DNA of 64,000 nucleotides from Endotrypanum monterogeii (taxonomy: Eukaryota > Euglenozoa > Kinetoplastea > Trypanosomatida > Trypanosomatidae): the NCBI GenBank assembly GCA_000333855.2, contig CM007315.1, positions 480,026 to 544,025 on the forward strand, given 5' to 3'. A program made the translations under genes and the position numbers. Under the pieces are notes generated by a model. That model was given only the letters and a program-made list of their open reading frames with translations, searched no databases and was not told where the DNA came from. Positions 52,679 through 63,944 of the stretch are shown here, one piece after another; position 1 is the stretch's first letter; each line of letters begins with the position of its first letter.

Positions 52679-55600
52679 TCACGTGCATTGGCGTAACAAC
52701 GACTCGATCACAGCGTTGACGTGCTGCTGGCTACTCACTTCACCCGAGTCATCGCCTCCTGTGCCTTCACCGCGAGGAGAAAACCGTGTGGCGGCCGTTT
52801 TCGCATTCTCTGGCGAAGCTTGCGTGTTGGAGACACCAGCTGAGGCGCTCTGCACCACCATGCCACAAAAAACAGATCCTCGCTGGGACAACAGCTCTCG
52901 CGGTGATCCCATCTCGACTACGCGACCGTTTGCCATCACGACAATGATGTCGTATGCCACTACTGTATGCAAACGATGTGCGATGGTTAATACGGTGTAC
53001 GCACTAAACTGCTCTGCGACAACACGCTGCACTGTCTGGCACAGTCGAGCGTCGACATTGGCTGTGGCTTCGTCCATCAAAATGAAAGCGCAGCCTTTCT
53101 TCAGTAGCGCGCGAGCCAAGCACAGAAGCTGCCGCTGGCCGACACTGAAGTTCGCGCCGCCCTCCTGCACGACGGTCTCCAGGGTGAGAATGTCATCCGC
53201 GATGCCATCTGACGTGGCAGCGCTTGGAGAAATACTCGAGTTGCTGCCAGTCATCCCCAACAGTCCAACAGACTTCAATGCCCCTCGCACATCATCGTCC
53301 GACGACTCGCCGAAAGGATCCAGATTGCTGCGTACCGTCCCATCAAAAAGAACTGGATCCTGCGGGATCATCGAGAAGAGGCGTCGTAGATCTGGGAGGG
53401 CGTAGCCCCGCGCGTCGCGCCCGCAGACGAGAATTCGGCCGCTACATATCTCCACAAGCCGCAGCAGTGCAAGCAGCAACGTAGACTTTCCACTTCCAGT
53501 CCTCCCAACAACGCCGACCTTCTGCCCAGGTGTAATCGACAAGTGCATATCACGCAGTACCAGCGGTAGTCCTGGTCGGTAACGCATGTCCACATGTTCC
53601 AGCCTCAGCGCGCCGAGCTCACTGTCGACATTGTCCCTCCCAGCACCCTCCCGCCGTTCCGCAGTAGTCTCTTCCTTTTCTGCACTGACTACCCTAATGT
53701 CTGTCGCACCGTTAGATACACTGTAGGAATCGACATGTATGCCTTCGTATGCTGTCATGGAGTGCGCTACAAACACGTCTTGGGGTTTTAGCAGTAACGC
53801 CTCCTGCGGCACAGAGTCAATGTAGTGACACACGCGCTGGATGCTGTTCATGCTCGCCTCGATCGAGGCGGCCAGCTCTAGTATGGAAGACAGACACCAG
53901 CTGAGATCTAAACACATGGTGAGACTCAGTGACACCAAGCCCACACGCGCCTCTGGCATCACAGGCGAGGAGCTCAGTAGCTTCTCCAGAATACCTACCA
54001 GTCCCACCGTGATTGCGACCAGTGCGGCAACGTATTCAATCCGTAACGAAAGCCATAGTTGCACAATTTTCTCAACATAGGTGCAGCTGTAGACCATGTT
54101 CAGTCGTTGCAGCACCTCTGCGAACAGCACGTGCGACTTTTTATATGCCCTGATCGTCTCACGGCCTTGGAGAATCTCCTCCAAGAGAGAAAAGAGCGGC
54201 GACTGCACAACACTGCCCCGTCGACGCACCTCACGCACAATTGTCGTATAAAAATTCAATAGTGGGGAACAAAAAAACACGTAAGCCGCTAACAGCACCG
54301 CGAAGATACTCAAGGGAAACGTGAAGACTGTAACGGCTAATGATGTGAGTGTATAACCGCTAATGCCGAAAAACGGAATAAGGTTTGACGGAAGCTCATC
54401 ATCCATGACATAGATGTCTTTGCTGAAGCGGTTGATGATGCGTCCTAAGGGCGTACGATCGAAAAACATTAGTGTTGCGGAGGTGACCTTGTACAGAAGT
54501 GTGGCATGCAGACGACGGGATGCACGGCGAGCAAAGTGGAATATACACAAATCGTTAAGGGGCACGATGAACATAGCCGCAAAGACGAGTCCTAGATATA
54601 TGCTGAGCTGCTCGATGGTGGTGAGAGAGGTACTGAAGTATTTCACCGACCACAGCGTTAGCCAGATGCTAGATCCTGTCGATATGATCTCGGCGATGAG
54701 GTACTGCACAGTTATCTGCACCGCGACGGATATGCCTCCCCCTGCCCGTAGGTAGGAGGAGTAGACATCCCACGGAATTTGCCCGGTTTCCTTCTCTTCC
54801 GTTACCATCAGGTCCCCGATGTTTGTCGGGTCTGCATCTTCTTCCCTGCTCGAGAATCCTTCCATCTGGCACTGGTTGGCAGCAGATGTCTGCACGTTGT
54901 CCGCGTCGTAGGACGATGCAAAATTTGTTTCCTCAACGTATTTGTTTTGTGCGTGCCGATCATGACCTGAGCTGCGCTGATGCCGTTTGACCGACGTCTC
55001 GGCATCAGTCGTCGTCTCCCTTTTTTCTCCCATTTCCATAATAGAGGTGTCGCGACTACCACCATCCATGACAGGATCAACCTCTGCCTGTGAGCCTCTC
55101 ATAGGTAGCCCACCTGCCACCAGGAAATCGACAGGGTCGCCAGCGTATTGCTTCGCCTTTACGCCAGAAGAAGCCCCATCCGCTGGGTTGTCGTTGACGT
55201 GTACGCTGTTCTTATGGATTGCTGCCCCCACTGCCGCAGTGGCCTCTGCGTTCTCCATGTAACCTTTCCATTTCGATGCTTCGTAAGATGTGTAGCTGCC
55301 GGCGAACACGATACGGCCCTCGTGCATCACGACCACCTGGTCCGCATGTGGCAGAACCTGCAGTTGGTGGGTTACGAGCACGCGTGTTTTACCTGCCAAG
55401 GCTTGCAGCAAAACCTCTTCCATCACGCGCCGCCCGACATGAGCGTCCAGCGCCGACAAAGGGTCATCCAGTAGAATCAAGTTAGAGTCCGCATACACCG
55501 CGCGCGCGAGGCTCAGACGAGCTTTTTGTCCGCCACTCAGGTTGATTCCACGCTCGCCTATCTCTGTTTGCAGCCCGTGCGGCATCTGTGCCACGTCTGT

Positions 55601-58171
55601 GTCGATCTGGCAACATTTCATGGCGCGTTCAATACGTTCTCTCACACCTCCGCTACGGTGAATGCAGGACCACGAACGCGCATCTGGCGGAGGCGTTGTC
55701 CGGAGCGGTGAAAGCGCTAGCGACGCGCTCCTGTCAAACCCACCGTGTTGGTCCGAGTCACCGCCCCCTGGCATCCCACTGGCAGATCCACGCCGTTCAC
55801 CTTCGAAGAAAGAAATGTTCGCCTCCACCGTGTCCTGCATAATCCAAGGTTGCTGAGGTACATAGGCCACCGGTCCCGTGACCGCAACGTGCCCATCGAA
55901 TCGCAGCGTGCCAAGCAGCAACGCCAGAAGTGATGACTTACCGCTACCAGTCGCACCAACGACAGCGGTCAGCTGTCCAGATGGAAACATCACACGCACG
56001 TCATGCAGCAGTGTCTTGTCTACCATCGCGTACCGGACATCACACATTTCACTGCTTCCCTCACTGCTGCCTGTTCCCACCACAGCACTACCACCATTCT
56101 GGTCGACAGGAGAAGGCATACGCACAACTTCGCCTGACTCTTTAGCAGGGGAGACAGCGGCTCTCACCCACTGAAGCTCAACAGGCGCTCGGCGGCGTAG
56201 CACCGCACAGAGGACTCGCCTGAGGAAGCGGCGTACGCTAGGGTGCTGCGGTTCATACGGAGGAAGCGGTACAGAAACTGAAACGACAACCTTCTTGCCG
56301 ACCACGGAGGCGTCAACAGGGATCTCTGAGATTTTGGATGAAGCAGCGGCAGACCTTTTATCCTTGGAGACACGTTCAGCGTGTTCCACTACGATGTGAG
56401 CGTCGTCACATTCGAGGAATTGGGTGATGCGGTCTGTCGACACGATAAACTTTGCGATGGACGTGAACGCCTCTGGGAACATCATGATTGGATATGTTAT
56501 ACCGCTGATCATCGCGATTAGAGGCAGGACCACCGACGCATCCAGCTCATTGCCCCTTAGGGTGTAGGCGCTTAGCACTGCAGCAATCATCAGTGTCGGT
56601 GTCGAGAACACGCAGGCCCACATCCCGACTTGGCGCGCCTGCAGTTGTCGCCGGCATATCAACTCATTGCTTCGCGCGTCATACTCGATGGCTGAGATAA
56701 GCCGTGACTCCCATCCCATTGTCTTTACCGCACGGATACCAGAAAGAAGCTCGTTCGTGCGACGCAGTCGTGTATCCGTGAAACTGGTCATGCTTGCTTG
56801 TATGCCCCCGATGCTACCTGTCAGCCCACCCTGGACGGGCAGCGTGAATACCAAAAAAACAGCAACCGCAGCCAGGGCACTTGACCCAACAAGATAAAAA
56901 AGATAGCACACATTCACCGCCAGCATGATGGGCGCCATCCACAGACATTTAAGCTGAAGACAAAACTCGGCGATATTCTCGATATCCGTGCTGGCCATCG
57001 TCAGGACGCGTCCAGCGCTCATGTCCGGCCGCGAAAGCGCATCGGGGGACACGGTGAGGCATTTTTCGCACAGCGCGGCGAGTGTGGCGGTACGAAATAG
57101 CGCTGACAGCCGACGCGCGCGCTGCATCTCCTTGGTGAAAAAAGCGGGTAATGTGAGCTGAACTATGACAAAAACAAGAAAAAAAAAAAGGCCCTTGCCT
57201 GGCCCTTCCTCCCTTCTGTCGGACTTTAAAAAAAATACGAACTGTTGCAGCAGCGGCGGCATGGATAATTCGCAGATCATAGTCACGAGAGAAGGGGTAA
57301 GCAACGAGAGAAGCTCGCTCCGGTGTGTGCGCAGGAGCACCCGGAGGAGAGATGGTGTGCGAGGCTTACGAGGGCAGGCGGTATCTACTGCACCACACGG
57401 CAAATGAGGGACCAGATCTCGTATGTACTCACACGTGCAGCGCGCTGGTCCAGCGTGTGCTTGGTGAAACAAACGTTCGCCATGCACACACCCGTCATGC
57501 ACCAGACCAGCGGAGTTGTCGCCAAGGAGCCGCTTGCGGTACTCCGGTAGTACACTGTCTCTGTCCCACTCCACGCCTCCAAGGAGCGCATGGGGTGTGT
57601 CACTGGACCGCAGATACCCCACCCATCGCAGCCGACCATGAACACCGACCTCGCCGCGGAATCCCACGCGCGCGAGCTCATTCGGAACAACGAAGTGTGC
57701 GTCCCCACATTCGCAGCCGTGGTCGATTCCCCCACTGCCGCCGGCATCCGTGAGGTCGTCACCGCCTCCATCACGTACAGGCAAGACAGCCTCTACGCGT
57801 GTTCGCCACGCGTCACGACCATTGTGTACCTCTTCCTCCCGAAAGGCACGGCTCAGCTGGGCACCACAGTACGCCGCGTGATGTGCACGCATCGGGGAGG
57901 GCATGTATGCTACTTCTAGAGATTCCCTCGACGCCAGTGTTATGTAGGGATCCAGCCATTTTAGGAAGTATCGCCCGATAATATTGCTTTGCTCCTCCGG
58001 TGATTTATTTCCACCCAAGACAGAACTGAGTACTGCAGCCCAGTCCGGCTCACCACTTCTGTGGTCTGACCCAGTCACAGGAAGGTGCCACAGCTGCCGG
58101 TTGACCTCTTCAAACGAGTCCACACCTTCGCGGGCTTCGCTTTTGACTTCTTTCGGTTGGTGGAGGGCCAT
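52679..58171 (-). CDS. ABC transporter, subfamily C (MRP/PgpA type), with CAP-Gly-like insert
   Basis: 1,830 residues from the first ATG at 58171; the open frame reaches 58312 only from a GTG and crosses the splice acceptor. Layout: short cytosolic N-terminus with the FLKWLDPYI element, a CAP-Gly-like segment (about 166-255), membrane domain 1 (about 265-620), NBD1, a polar linker (about 955-1140), membrane domain 2 (about 1145-1480), NBD2. There is no extra N-terminal TMD0, so it is of the short ABCC type. NBD1 has Walker A GATGSGKSS (about 737), signature LSGGQ (about 876), Walker B LILLDDP with Asp replacing the catalytic Glu, and THQ. NBD2 has GRTGSGKST (about 1554), the ABCC-type FSVGQRQ signature, FILMDEA and AHR. 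This asymmetry is normal in ABCC proteins. Leishmania relatives (PgpA/MRPA) move thiol conjugates; the substrate here cannot be told. The C-terminus is polar. Confidence 0.95.
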   Translation of the reverse strand: MALHQPKEVKSEAREGVDSFEEVNRQLWHLPVTGSDHRSGEPDWAAVLSSVLGGNKSPEEQSNIIGRYFLKWLDPYITLASRESLEVAYMPSPMRAHHAAYCGAQLSRAFREEEVHNGRDAWRTRVEAVLPVRDGGGDDLTDAGGSGGIDHGCECGDAHFVVPNELARVGFRGEVGVHGRLRWVGYLRSSDTPHALLGGVEWDRDSVLPEYRKRLLGDNSAGLVHDGCVHGERLFHQAHAGPARCTCEYIRDLVPHLPCGAVDTACPRKPRTPSLLRVLLRTHRSELLSLLTPSLVTMICELSMPPLLQQFVFFLKSDRREEGPGKGLFFFLVFVIVQLTLPAFFTKEMQRARRLSALFRTATLAALCEKCLTVSPDALSRPDMSAGRVLTMASTDIENIAEFCLQLKCLWMAPIMLAVNVCYLFYLVGSSALAAVAVFLVFTLPVQGGLTGSIGGIQASMTSFTDTRLRRTNELLSGIRAVKTMGWESRLISAIEYDARSNELICRRQLQARQVGMWACVFSTPTLMIAAVLSAYTLRGNELDASVVLPLIAMISGITYPIMMFPEAFTSIAKFIVSTDRITQFLECDDAHIVVEHAERVSKDKRSAAASSKISEIPVDASVVGKKVVVSVSVPLPPYEPQHPSVRRFLRRVLCAVLRRRAPVELQWVRAAVSPAKESGEVVRMPSPVDQNGGSAVVGTGSSEGSSEMCDVRYAMVDKTLLHDVRVMFPSGQLTAVVGATGSGKSSLLALLLGTLRFDGHVAVTGPVAYVPQQPWIMQDTVEANISFFEGERRGSASGMPGGGDSDQHGGFDRSASLALSPLRTTPPPDARSWSCIHRSGGVRERIERAMKCCQIDTDVAQMPHGLQTEIGERGINLSGGQKARLSLARAVYADSNLILLDDPLSALDAHVGRRVMEEVLLQALAGKTRVLVTHQLQVLPHADQVVVMHEGRIVFAGSYTSYEASKWKGYMENAEATAAVGAAIHKNSVHVNDNPADGASSGVKAKQYAGDPVDFLVAGGLPMRGSQAEVDPVMDGGSRDTSIMEMGEKRETTTDAETSVKRHQRSSGHDRHAQNKYVEETNFASSYDADNVQTSAANQCQMEGFSSREEDADPTNIGDLMVTEEKETGQIPWDVYSSYLRAGGGISVAVQITVQYLIAEIISTGSSIWLTLWSVKYFSTSLTTIEQLSIYLGLVFAAMFIVPLNDLCIFHFARRASRRLHATLLYKVTSATLMFFDRTPLGRIINRFSKDIYVMDDELPSNLIPFFGISGYTLTSLAVTVFTFPLSIFAVLLAAYVFFCSPLLNFYTTIVREVRRRGSVVQSPLFSLLEEILQGRETIRAYKKSHVLFAEVLQRLNMVYSCTYVEKIVQLWLSLRIEYVAALVAITVGLVGILEKLLSSSPVMPEARVGLVSLSLTMCLDLSWCLSSILELAASIEASMNSIQRVCHYIDSVPQEALLLKPQDVFVAHSMTAYEGIHVDSYSVSNGATDIRVVSAEKEETTAERREGAGRDNVDSELGALRLEHVDMRYRPGLPLVLRDMHLSITPGQKVGVVGRTGSGKSTLLLALLRLVEICSGRILVCGRDARGYALPDLRRLFSMIPQDPVLFDGTVRSNLDPFGESSDDDVRGALKSVGLLGMTGSNSSISPSAATSDGIADDILTLETVVQEGGANFSVGQRQLLCLARALLKKGCAFILMDEATANVDARLCQTVQRVVAEQFSAYTVLTIAHRLHTVVAYDIIVVMANGRVVEMGSPRELLSQRGSVFCGMVVQSASAGVSNTQASPENAKTAATRFSPRGEGTGGDDSGEVSSQQHVNAVIESLLRQCT
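57407..57676 (-). other. CAP-Gly-like segment within the ABCC transporter
   Basis: Residues about 166-255 of the transporter. The segment reads GRLRWVGYL (179-187), GGVEWD (198-203) and, after a short insert, HDGCVHGERLF (225-235). This follows the CAP-Gly order of G-x-[VL]-R-[FWY]-[VI]-G, G-VE-[LW]-D, G-K-[NH]-D-G-x-x-x-G-x-R-[YL]-F, closest to the GVEWD/HDG form seen in tubulin-cofactor-type domains. The key GK(N/H)DG motif is imperfect (GLVHDG), so binding to tubulin-type C-terminal tails is uncertain. Confidence 0.5.
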
Positions 58172-58188
58172 TGAAAAAAAAAAAGCAG

Positions 58189-58265
58189 CTGATATATATA
58201 TATATATATTTTGGAGGGGGTACGGGGAAGAGGGAGAAGGGAAGGGGGGGGGTGAGGGGGAAAAA
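58189..58265 (-). promoter_or_regulatory. Predicted trans-splice acceptor for the ABCC gene
   Basis: The sense strand shows a long C/T tract (complement of about 58208-58262), an (AT)n run and then TCAG, with the AG at 58190-58189, 17 nt before the ATG at 58171. The leader between is a T run ending in CA. Confidence 0.6.
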
Positions 58266-61200
58266 AGAACGTACGTGGAAGCGTTGGAGACGATAATAGC
58301 TTGCTCAAACACCTGTCCGCACTGGAGAGAAATGTAACGTATATATATATATATATATGACCCAATGTATCACGGAAAAAAAAATACAACTTACAGAGAA
58401 AACCTAAGATTGCCCCTCCGGAACAGCAACGAAAACGCCAGAGAAAATAGAAGTTATGAAATATTAGATGGAGAACACAATGCTTACACCAGAAATAGCA
58501 ATACTTGAGATTAAAAAAAAATTAGGTATGTATGTATACCTACAAAAGAGAGGCGAAAAAAAGACGTATGCCACACACACTCACACTAATGTAAAAAAAA
58601 AAAAGAAGTAAGGATGTCAGAAGAAGGGTCTCCTTTCAGTTGTGTGTCAAGTGTATGTAATCGGATAGCTACACAAAGGGAAAACACAACACACGAATAG
58701 CGCACACTGATGTGTGTACAAAGAAATGATGCATTATTTCACACACGGAAAAGAATCACACGAAAAGAAACACAGGTGAGGTACTGGAACGAGATTATTC
58801 ACGCAGGAAAAAAAAAAGCGGAGGGAAACGAGGTTGTCGTGGAGCAACAGACGTAGGCAAAGGTAAATGAAATCTGTCACCCGGACCCTTCCTCGCTTTT
58901 TTTTTCTCCTCGTCCTTTTTTTTCCACACTACTGTAAACCCAGTCACAGAATTTTCGTCCCCTTTTAATCTTTTTTCTTTTAGCGAGTCGATAGCACCCG
59001 CTCTTGATGCGCAAGCGTAAGTGGCGAGCAATGGAAAAGAATCTGTGCAAATGATGTGCTGCTCGGAGTGAGACACTGGTGAGGGTGAGTGTGAGGGGGA
59101 GGGGGAGGGGGAGGGAAATTGAGGTAAATAGTCGAACTATAGCCGATTGAAACGAAGCGGCACAAAAGGACATGCGACGTCGCAGGAGCTGACCACTGTC
59201 GTAGAGGGGAAAGGAAGGGAGAGAAGAGAAAGCAGAAATTGAGATATTAAAATAAATAAAGGATTTCGTGAACGGGCGGATGAACAAGCAATGAGCGTGG
59301 CAATTATGTAGGGGAATGAGGGATTGTGAAGAAGCAGAAGGGGGAGAAAGGAGAGAGACAATAAAACAAGCGAGAACCTAGTGCATATGTACATAAGAGA
59401 TGGGGGGTGGCGAAGAAGCAGAAAAATGATTCTTCACAAACACCAGAAAAGCAAAAGAAAAAAAAACTCAGGGTGCTGTGATGAGGACACCCATGCGACA
59501 CTTACGCGGGATCACCCCTCTCCCCTCTTCCTCCCATATCACCACTGTCATTCTTCACATTGGGGGGGTGGCTTTGTGTCGCTGAAAAGAGTGGCAGGGA
59601 TGAATGAGCGCCCCTCTGAGCTAACGATCCTCAACATGACGGTGATGGATTTCCCTCGTGAGGTTTGATTGCGTGTATCTTTGGCCAAAAGTGACGATCT
59701 TTTCTCTTTTTGTTTTTCTGATGGGGAGGGGGGGGGAAGGGCGTAAGAAAAAAAGGCGATTCGATATATATATATATATATATTTCTTTCTCATATTTCA
59801 TACACTGCGGGTGCGAGCAAACACGGGAAGCCTTCATGATAAAATATCGCCTGACTACCCACAGACACAGAGAGAGCGGGAGGGAAGCGGGCGTTGTCAT
59901 CATCACAAATGGAAATCGAACAGCGAGTATTAGAGATCAAAAATATATAAATATATATATTTATATATGAATCTTATTTTTCTTTGGGGGAGGAGGAGGG
60001 GCGCATTCCTTCTTGACTCAGGGAATCCTTTAGCGCAGAGATGTGTGAGGAAAAAAAAGAAGAATATTATGAAAAATGAGAGAGGAATACTTCGAGGAAG
60101 TAGGAGAGGAGGGGCAAAAAAGTCGCTCAGTGGGGGAAAGGTGTTCGAAGACATTCGGATAAGATTTCGCGTACATTGAGTCACGCGCGAGACTGCCCAA
60201 ACCCCGATCGAACAGCCTCCCGCGACAGAAAATAGTGAAAAAATAAATATTTATATATGTAGCTATACAGAAATCTCACTTCCCCCCTTTTCTTGTATGT
60301 GTGTGTTTAGATGGGTGATGTGATGCATCCAACAATGTTGTAGGCTTCACGTTCCATTTTTCTAGGAAAGCTTTCGGTGAGCGTTGGAGAAAAGAAATGC
60401 CACACCTAAAAATGTAACCAGGTAATAATCATAATATTAACAATATATATATATATATATATAATCCGATTTGATGGTGAAAAGACGACGTAACAATAAC
60501 TAAAAAAAAACAGAAAAACGTTGTGCAACACAGAACGTGTTTTTGTTTCCATAGATTACCATTATGATCTGTGGAGCCCCCCCAAAAATATCTGTTTTTT
60601 TTTTCCCGTTCGCTATCGTTGCCCATTTCCTGTCGTCATTGCTCATTACGCGTGAGTATATGAAAAATTCCAAGTGCACACATAGACACACACACACAAA
60701 CACACCGAAAAAAAAAGAAAAAAGGTACGTGAACCCTACGAAGCCTCACACTTACACGAAAGTGAGATCGTTAGGGTGTTTCCGAAAAAAAAGTTTTATT
60801 GTTGACCTATTTTTTTTTTTTTTCGTGTGTGTGCTTGGAAGGGGGGGGAGGGAGGCAGAGGCCGATGGCGTCGTGTGTGGAACGGATAAAGGGAGGGGGA
60901 GAGAAAAACATCAAAAAAAAAAAAGAAACCGTATGCTCATAAAAAGACACCTGTTAATAGAATGACGAATATATGACCGACGCTAGTCGTAATGATCATG
61001 ATGATAGTGAAGAGTGAAAAAAAAAAGTTGATGCATAAATGGGGCTTATGTCAAAGCGTGTACACATAGAATCGCACAAGCGAACAGTGTTCTCGCCGCC
61101 GCACGCTTGAGCATCGACAGCCACGTAGAGGGGTGCGTAGGTGGTGGGGGGGACACAGTGTATCCAGTAGCACCAACAAAAAAAAATAAAAAGTTTTCTT

Positions 61201-61743
61201 TGACGTTTGCCTCAACCGCTCAGAAAGATTAAAAAATATGAGAGAGTGAGGACACATCAATTCATAAATAGGAGAGAGAGGGGAGATGGAGGGAACCGTG
61301 AGGGAGAAGAAAAGGCGAGAAGGTGTGACATAGGATAGTAGAGAAGATACATCACAATACCATAAAAAAATAAAATTTAATTGTTGAAAACAACGGGAAA
61401 AAAACATTAGAATGAAAATATGCCGTTGTGATATTGAAGAGGCCAGCATAAACAGAAACATACACCGAAAAAAAAAAATGGAGATATTCGCAGGTACATA
61501 TCGTAAATGGTCGACTAAATCGAGGGAATTAAAAAAAACAAAAACAAAAAAAAGGGGAGGAGGGCGGGGGGGAGGGAAGACACGGTGTTATCTTTTTCTA
61601 CGAATGTCGCCAGACCCCACGATCCGTTCTACGTTTTCTTTTCCTTCTCACCCGACGAAAAGAAATTTAGGAGAAGCTTCGATAGTGCTGAACCTTTAAA
61701 AATTCCATGCTGCCGCTGTCGATTCTCCTCTTCTTCTTCACGA

Positions 61744-61774
<31 letters not shown>

Positions 61775-63851
61775 CATATATATTCCGTTGTTGGGTTGTA
61801 ATCATCATCAGCCCATCAAATCCGGTCCACGATAGAAGCAATCGTTTGGGAAAAAAGGGTAATGAAAAAAAAGCAATTATATGTATATATCTATATGCAT
61901 GTGTGCTGTCAGATCGTAAACGAAAGAATAAAAAAAAATGAATAGTCTATGTGAGAGAGGGGATGTCCTCATCACACAGAAAAAAAGAAAGGTATCATAA
62001 GTGGTGAGAAAGAAAGGGGTGTGGGAGGGAGAGAAATCATCGAGCATGGACAGAGAAGCGCCTTATACGAGTGACCCACTTTTGTAAAGCGAAACGGCGC
62101 TACTCAAGAAACAAAAAAATAAATAACTGGCGCGGCACGAGAATAAACAACAACAAAAAAGAAACACCAAGAACAAGGTATCTTATAGTTTTTCTTTTCT
62201 GGAGGGGGGCAAACAACGTCTCGGCCTTTAATGGGAGGCGAGATGCGTCGCAAAGCTTTGTGGTTGCAGCGGCAGAAGAAAGAGAAAACGATGAGTGTTA
62301 AAAAACTTGAGAAAATGTATGTATGTGTGTGTACTTCACACAAATCAATTCCACGAAAAAAAAAAGAAATACCGAAAAAAAAAATATCTGAGAAAAAAAA
62401 AATAAAAGAAATAGTTTCATATTGGATTTAGTCTGATAAGTGTCTTCTGTCTTTTCCCCAGCCAACGCTGACCTCATGTCCCCACATCAGTACTCGCGCC
62501 CATTGTGAAGTGACTTGGCGGCATACAACATTTCTTTCCCCTCTCCCCTCCATATCCTGACTGACTACACGCGCCATCACTTCACTATACACGATATTGT
62601 TTCTGCAGTCCGTTCACACCGTGTTCGATGCAGTCGATAGGGCAGGAAATGGGGGAGGAAGGGGGGGGGACTCTTGTGTATTCTTTTAAATGAGCAGTCG
62701 GAGCATGGGGGGACGGTGGGCTTGCATACAAAAAAAAAAATCACTGCAACGCCAGGTAGTTGAGTGAAGAGATCAAAAAAAAATAGTTGGGAAGTAGAGG
62801 ACCTGCAAGCCACCAAACGTAGGGGAGGGGGAGGGAGTTAGGGGATAGGGCGGAGCCACACACCCAAAGCAAACGATCAGCCGCCATGGGGGTGGGTGCG
62901 CAGAATAACGTCTACACGCGCAGAGCAAGGGGGTGTAAATAAAATAAACCAAAGAAAATCTCAGTGGTGTGGGAAAAAAAAAGGAAAAGCTAAGTAATCA
63001 TTAAAAAACGTTGCGGTGAATATGTGGTCAAGGGAAGACATCACCGTGTCAATGGTGGAGGTAAGAAAGGGGGACAGGAGGAGGAAAAAAGGGGACTTCA
63101 GGAAACCACGGATGTAGATCGAAGCGCCTATCGCGACAAGGGACACAGACATTCGCGTTGACACAAAACACGTTGTTTTTGTTCCTCAGAGATGCACACA
63201 TCACATAAGAAAAAAAAGGTGAAGCTCAGTGTGATCCAGCTCTCTGTGCTGGGTGCTAATATCCTTCTTCACACTTGATGTACAGAACCTCCGTCCTTTG
63301 CCCTCCCCAATCTCCACCATGCTTCCACGTACTACTCTCTCCCTCCGGCGTATGCCTCAAGGCACAGATAGATCTACCAAGAGTTGTCAATCCATCTATC
63401 TATCTATATATATATATATATAGATGCACACTAGCAGCAATATCTATGATTATTACCACGATCAATACAGTTGATGCAAACAGGACCAATTAAGAAAATT
63501 CGTAAGGATAGGTAGAGACGAGGGGCACATGTAGAGTGGGGAAAGGGATGACAATATCTGTGCGAGAAAAATATATTCTCGCCCCATACACCTGTGCAAT
63601 CCCTGGAGAATGTATAGAAGCTCTCTTATCTCAGCACCCTCCATCCCTCATCTCCCCCTCCTTCTGCACTCGTGCTAAGCCGAAATTGATGGATCTAAGG
63701 AAAAAAGATTTTCTCTGTCTGTGTGTGGGCTGGTGCTTGTGGGATGATGGGGAGGACCCCACTCGAGTCCGAGGCAGTTGGTGCGTTGCGCAGATGAATG
63801 TGCAACGCACAAAACGACACTCAGACACATGAAAATGCCACACCGATACGC

Positions 63852-63853
<2 letters not shown>

Positions 63854-63892
<39 letters not shown>
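63854..63892. repeat. (AT)n microsatellite of about 39 bp
   Basis: The longest TA tract in the window, immediately followed by a GA run and then the inverted repeat at 63908-63944. Confidence 0.95.
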
Positions 63893-63894
<2 letters not shown>

Positions 63895-63907
63895 AGAGAG
63901 AAGATAC

Positions 63908-63944
63908 ATACTACTACTACGTACGTAGTACGTAGTAGTAGTAT
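63908..63944. repeat. Perfect 16-bp inverted repeat with 5-nt loop
   Basis: ATACTACTACTACGTA (63908-63923) and TACGTAGTAGTAGTAT (63929-63944) are exact reverse complements around CGTAG. The arms are built from TAC/GTA triplets, and GTAG/GTAC-type repeats continue to the window end. Confidence 0.9.

Noticed and set aside
58172..58312. 47-residue N-terminal extension of the ABCC protein
   Set aside because: It begins at GTG and translates the pyrimidine tract, TA run and splice acceptor.
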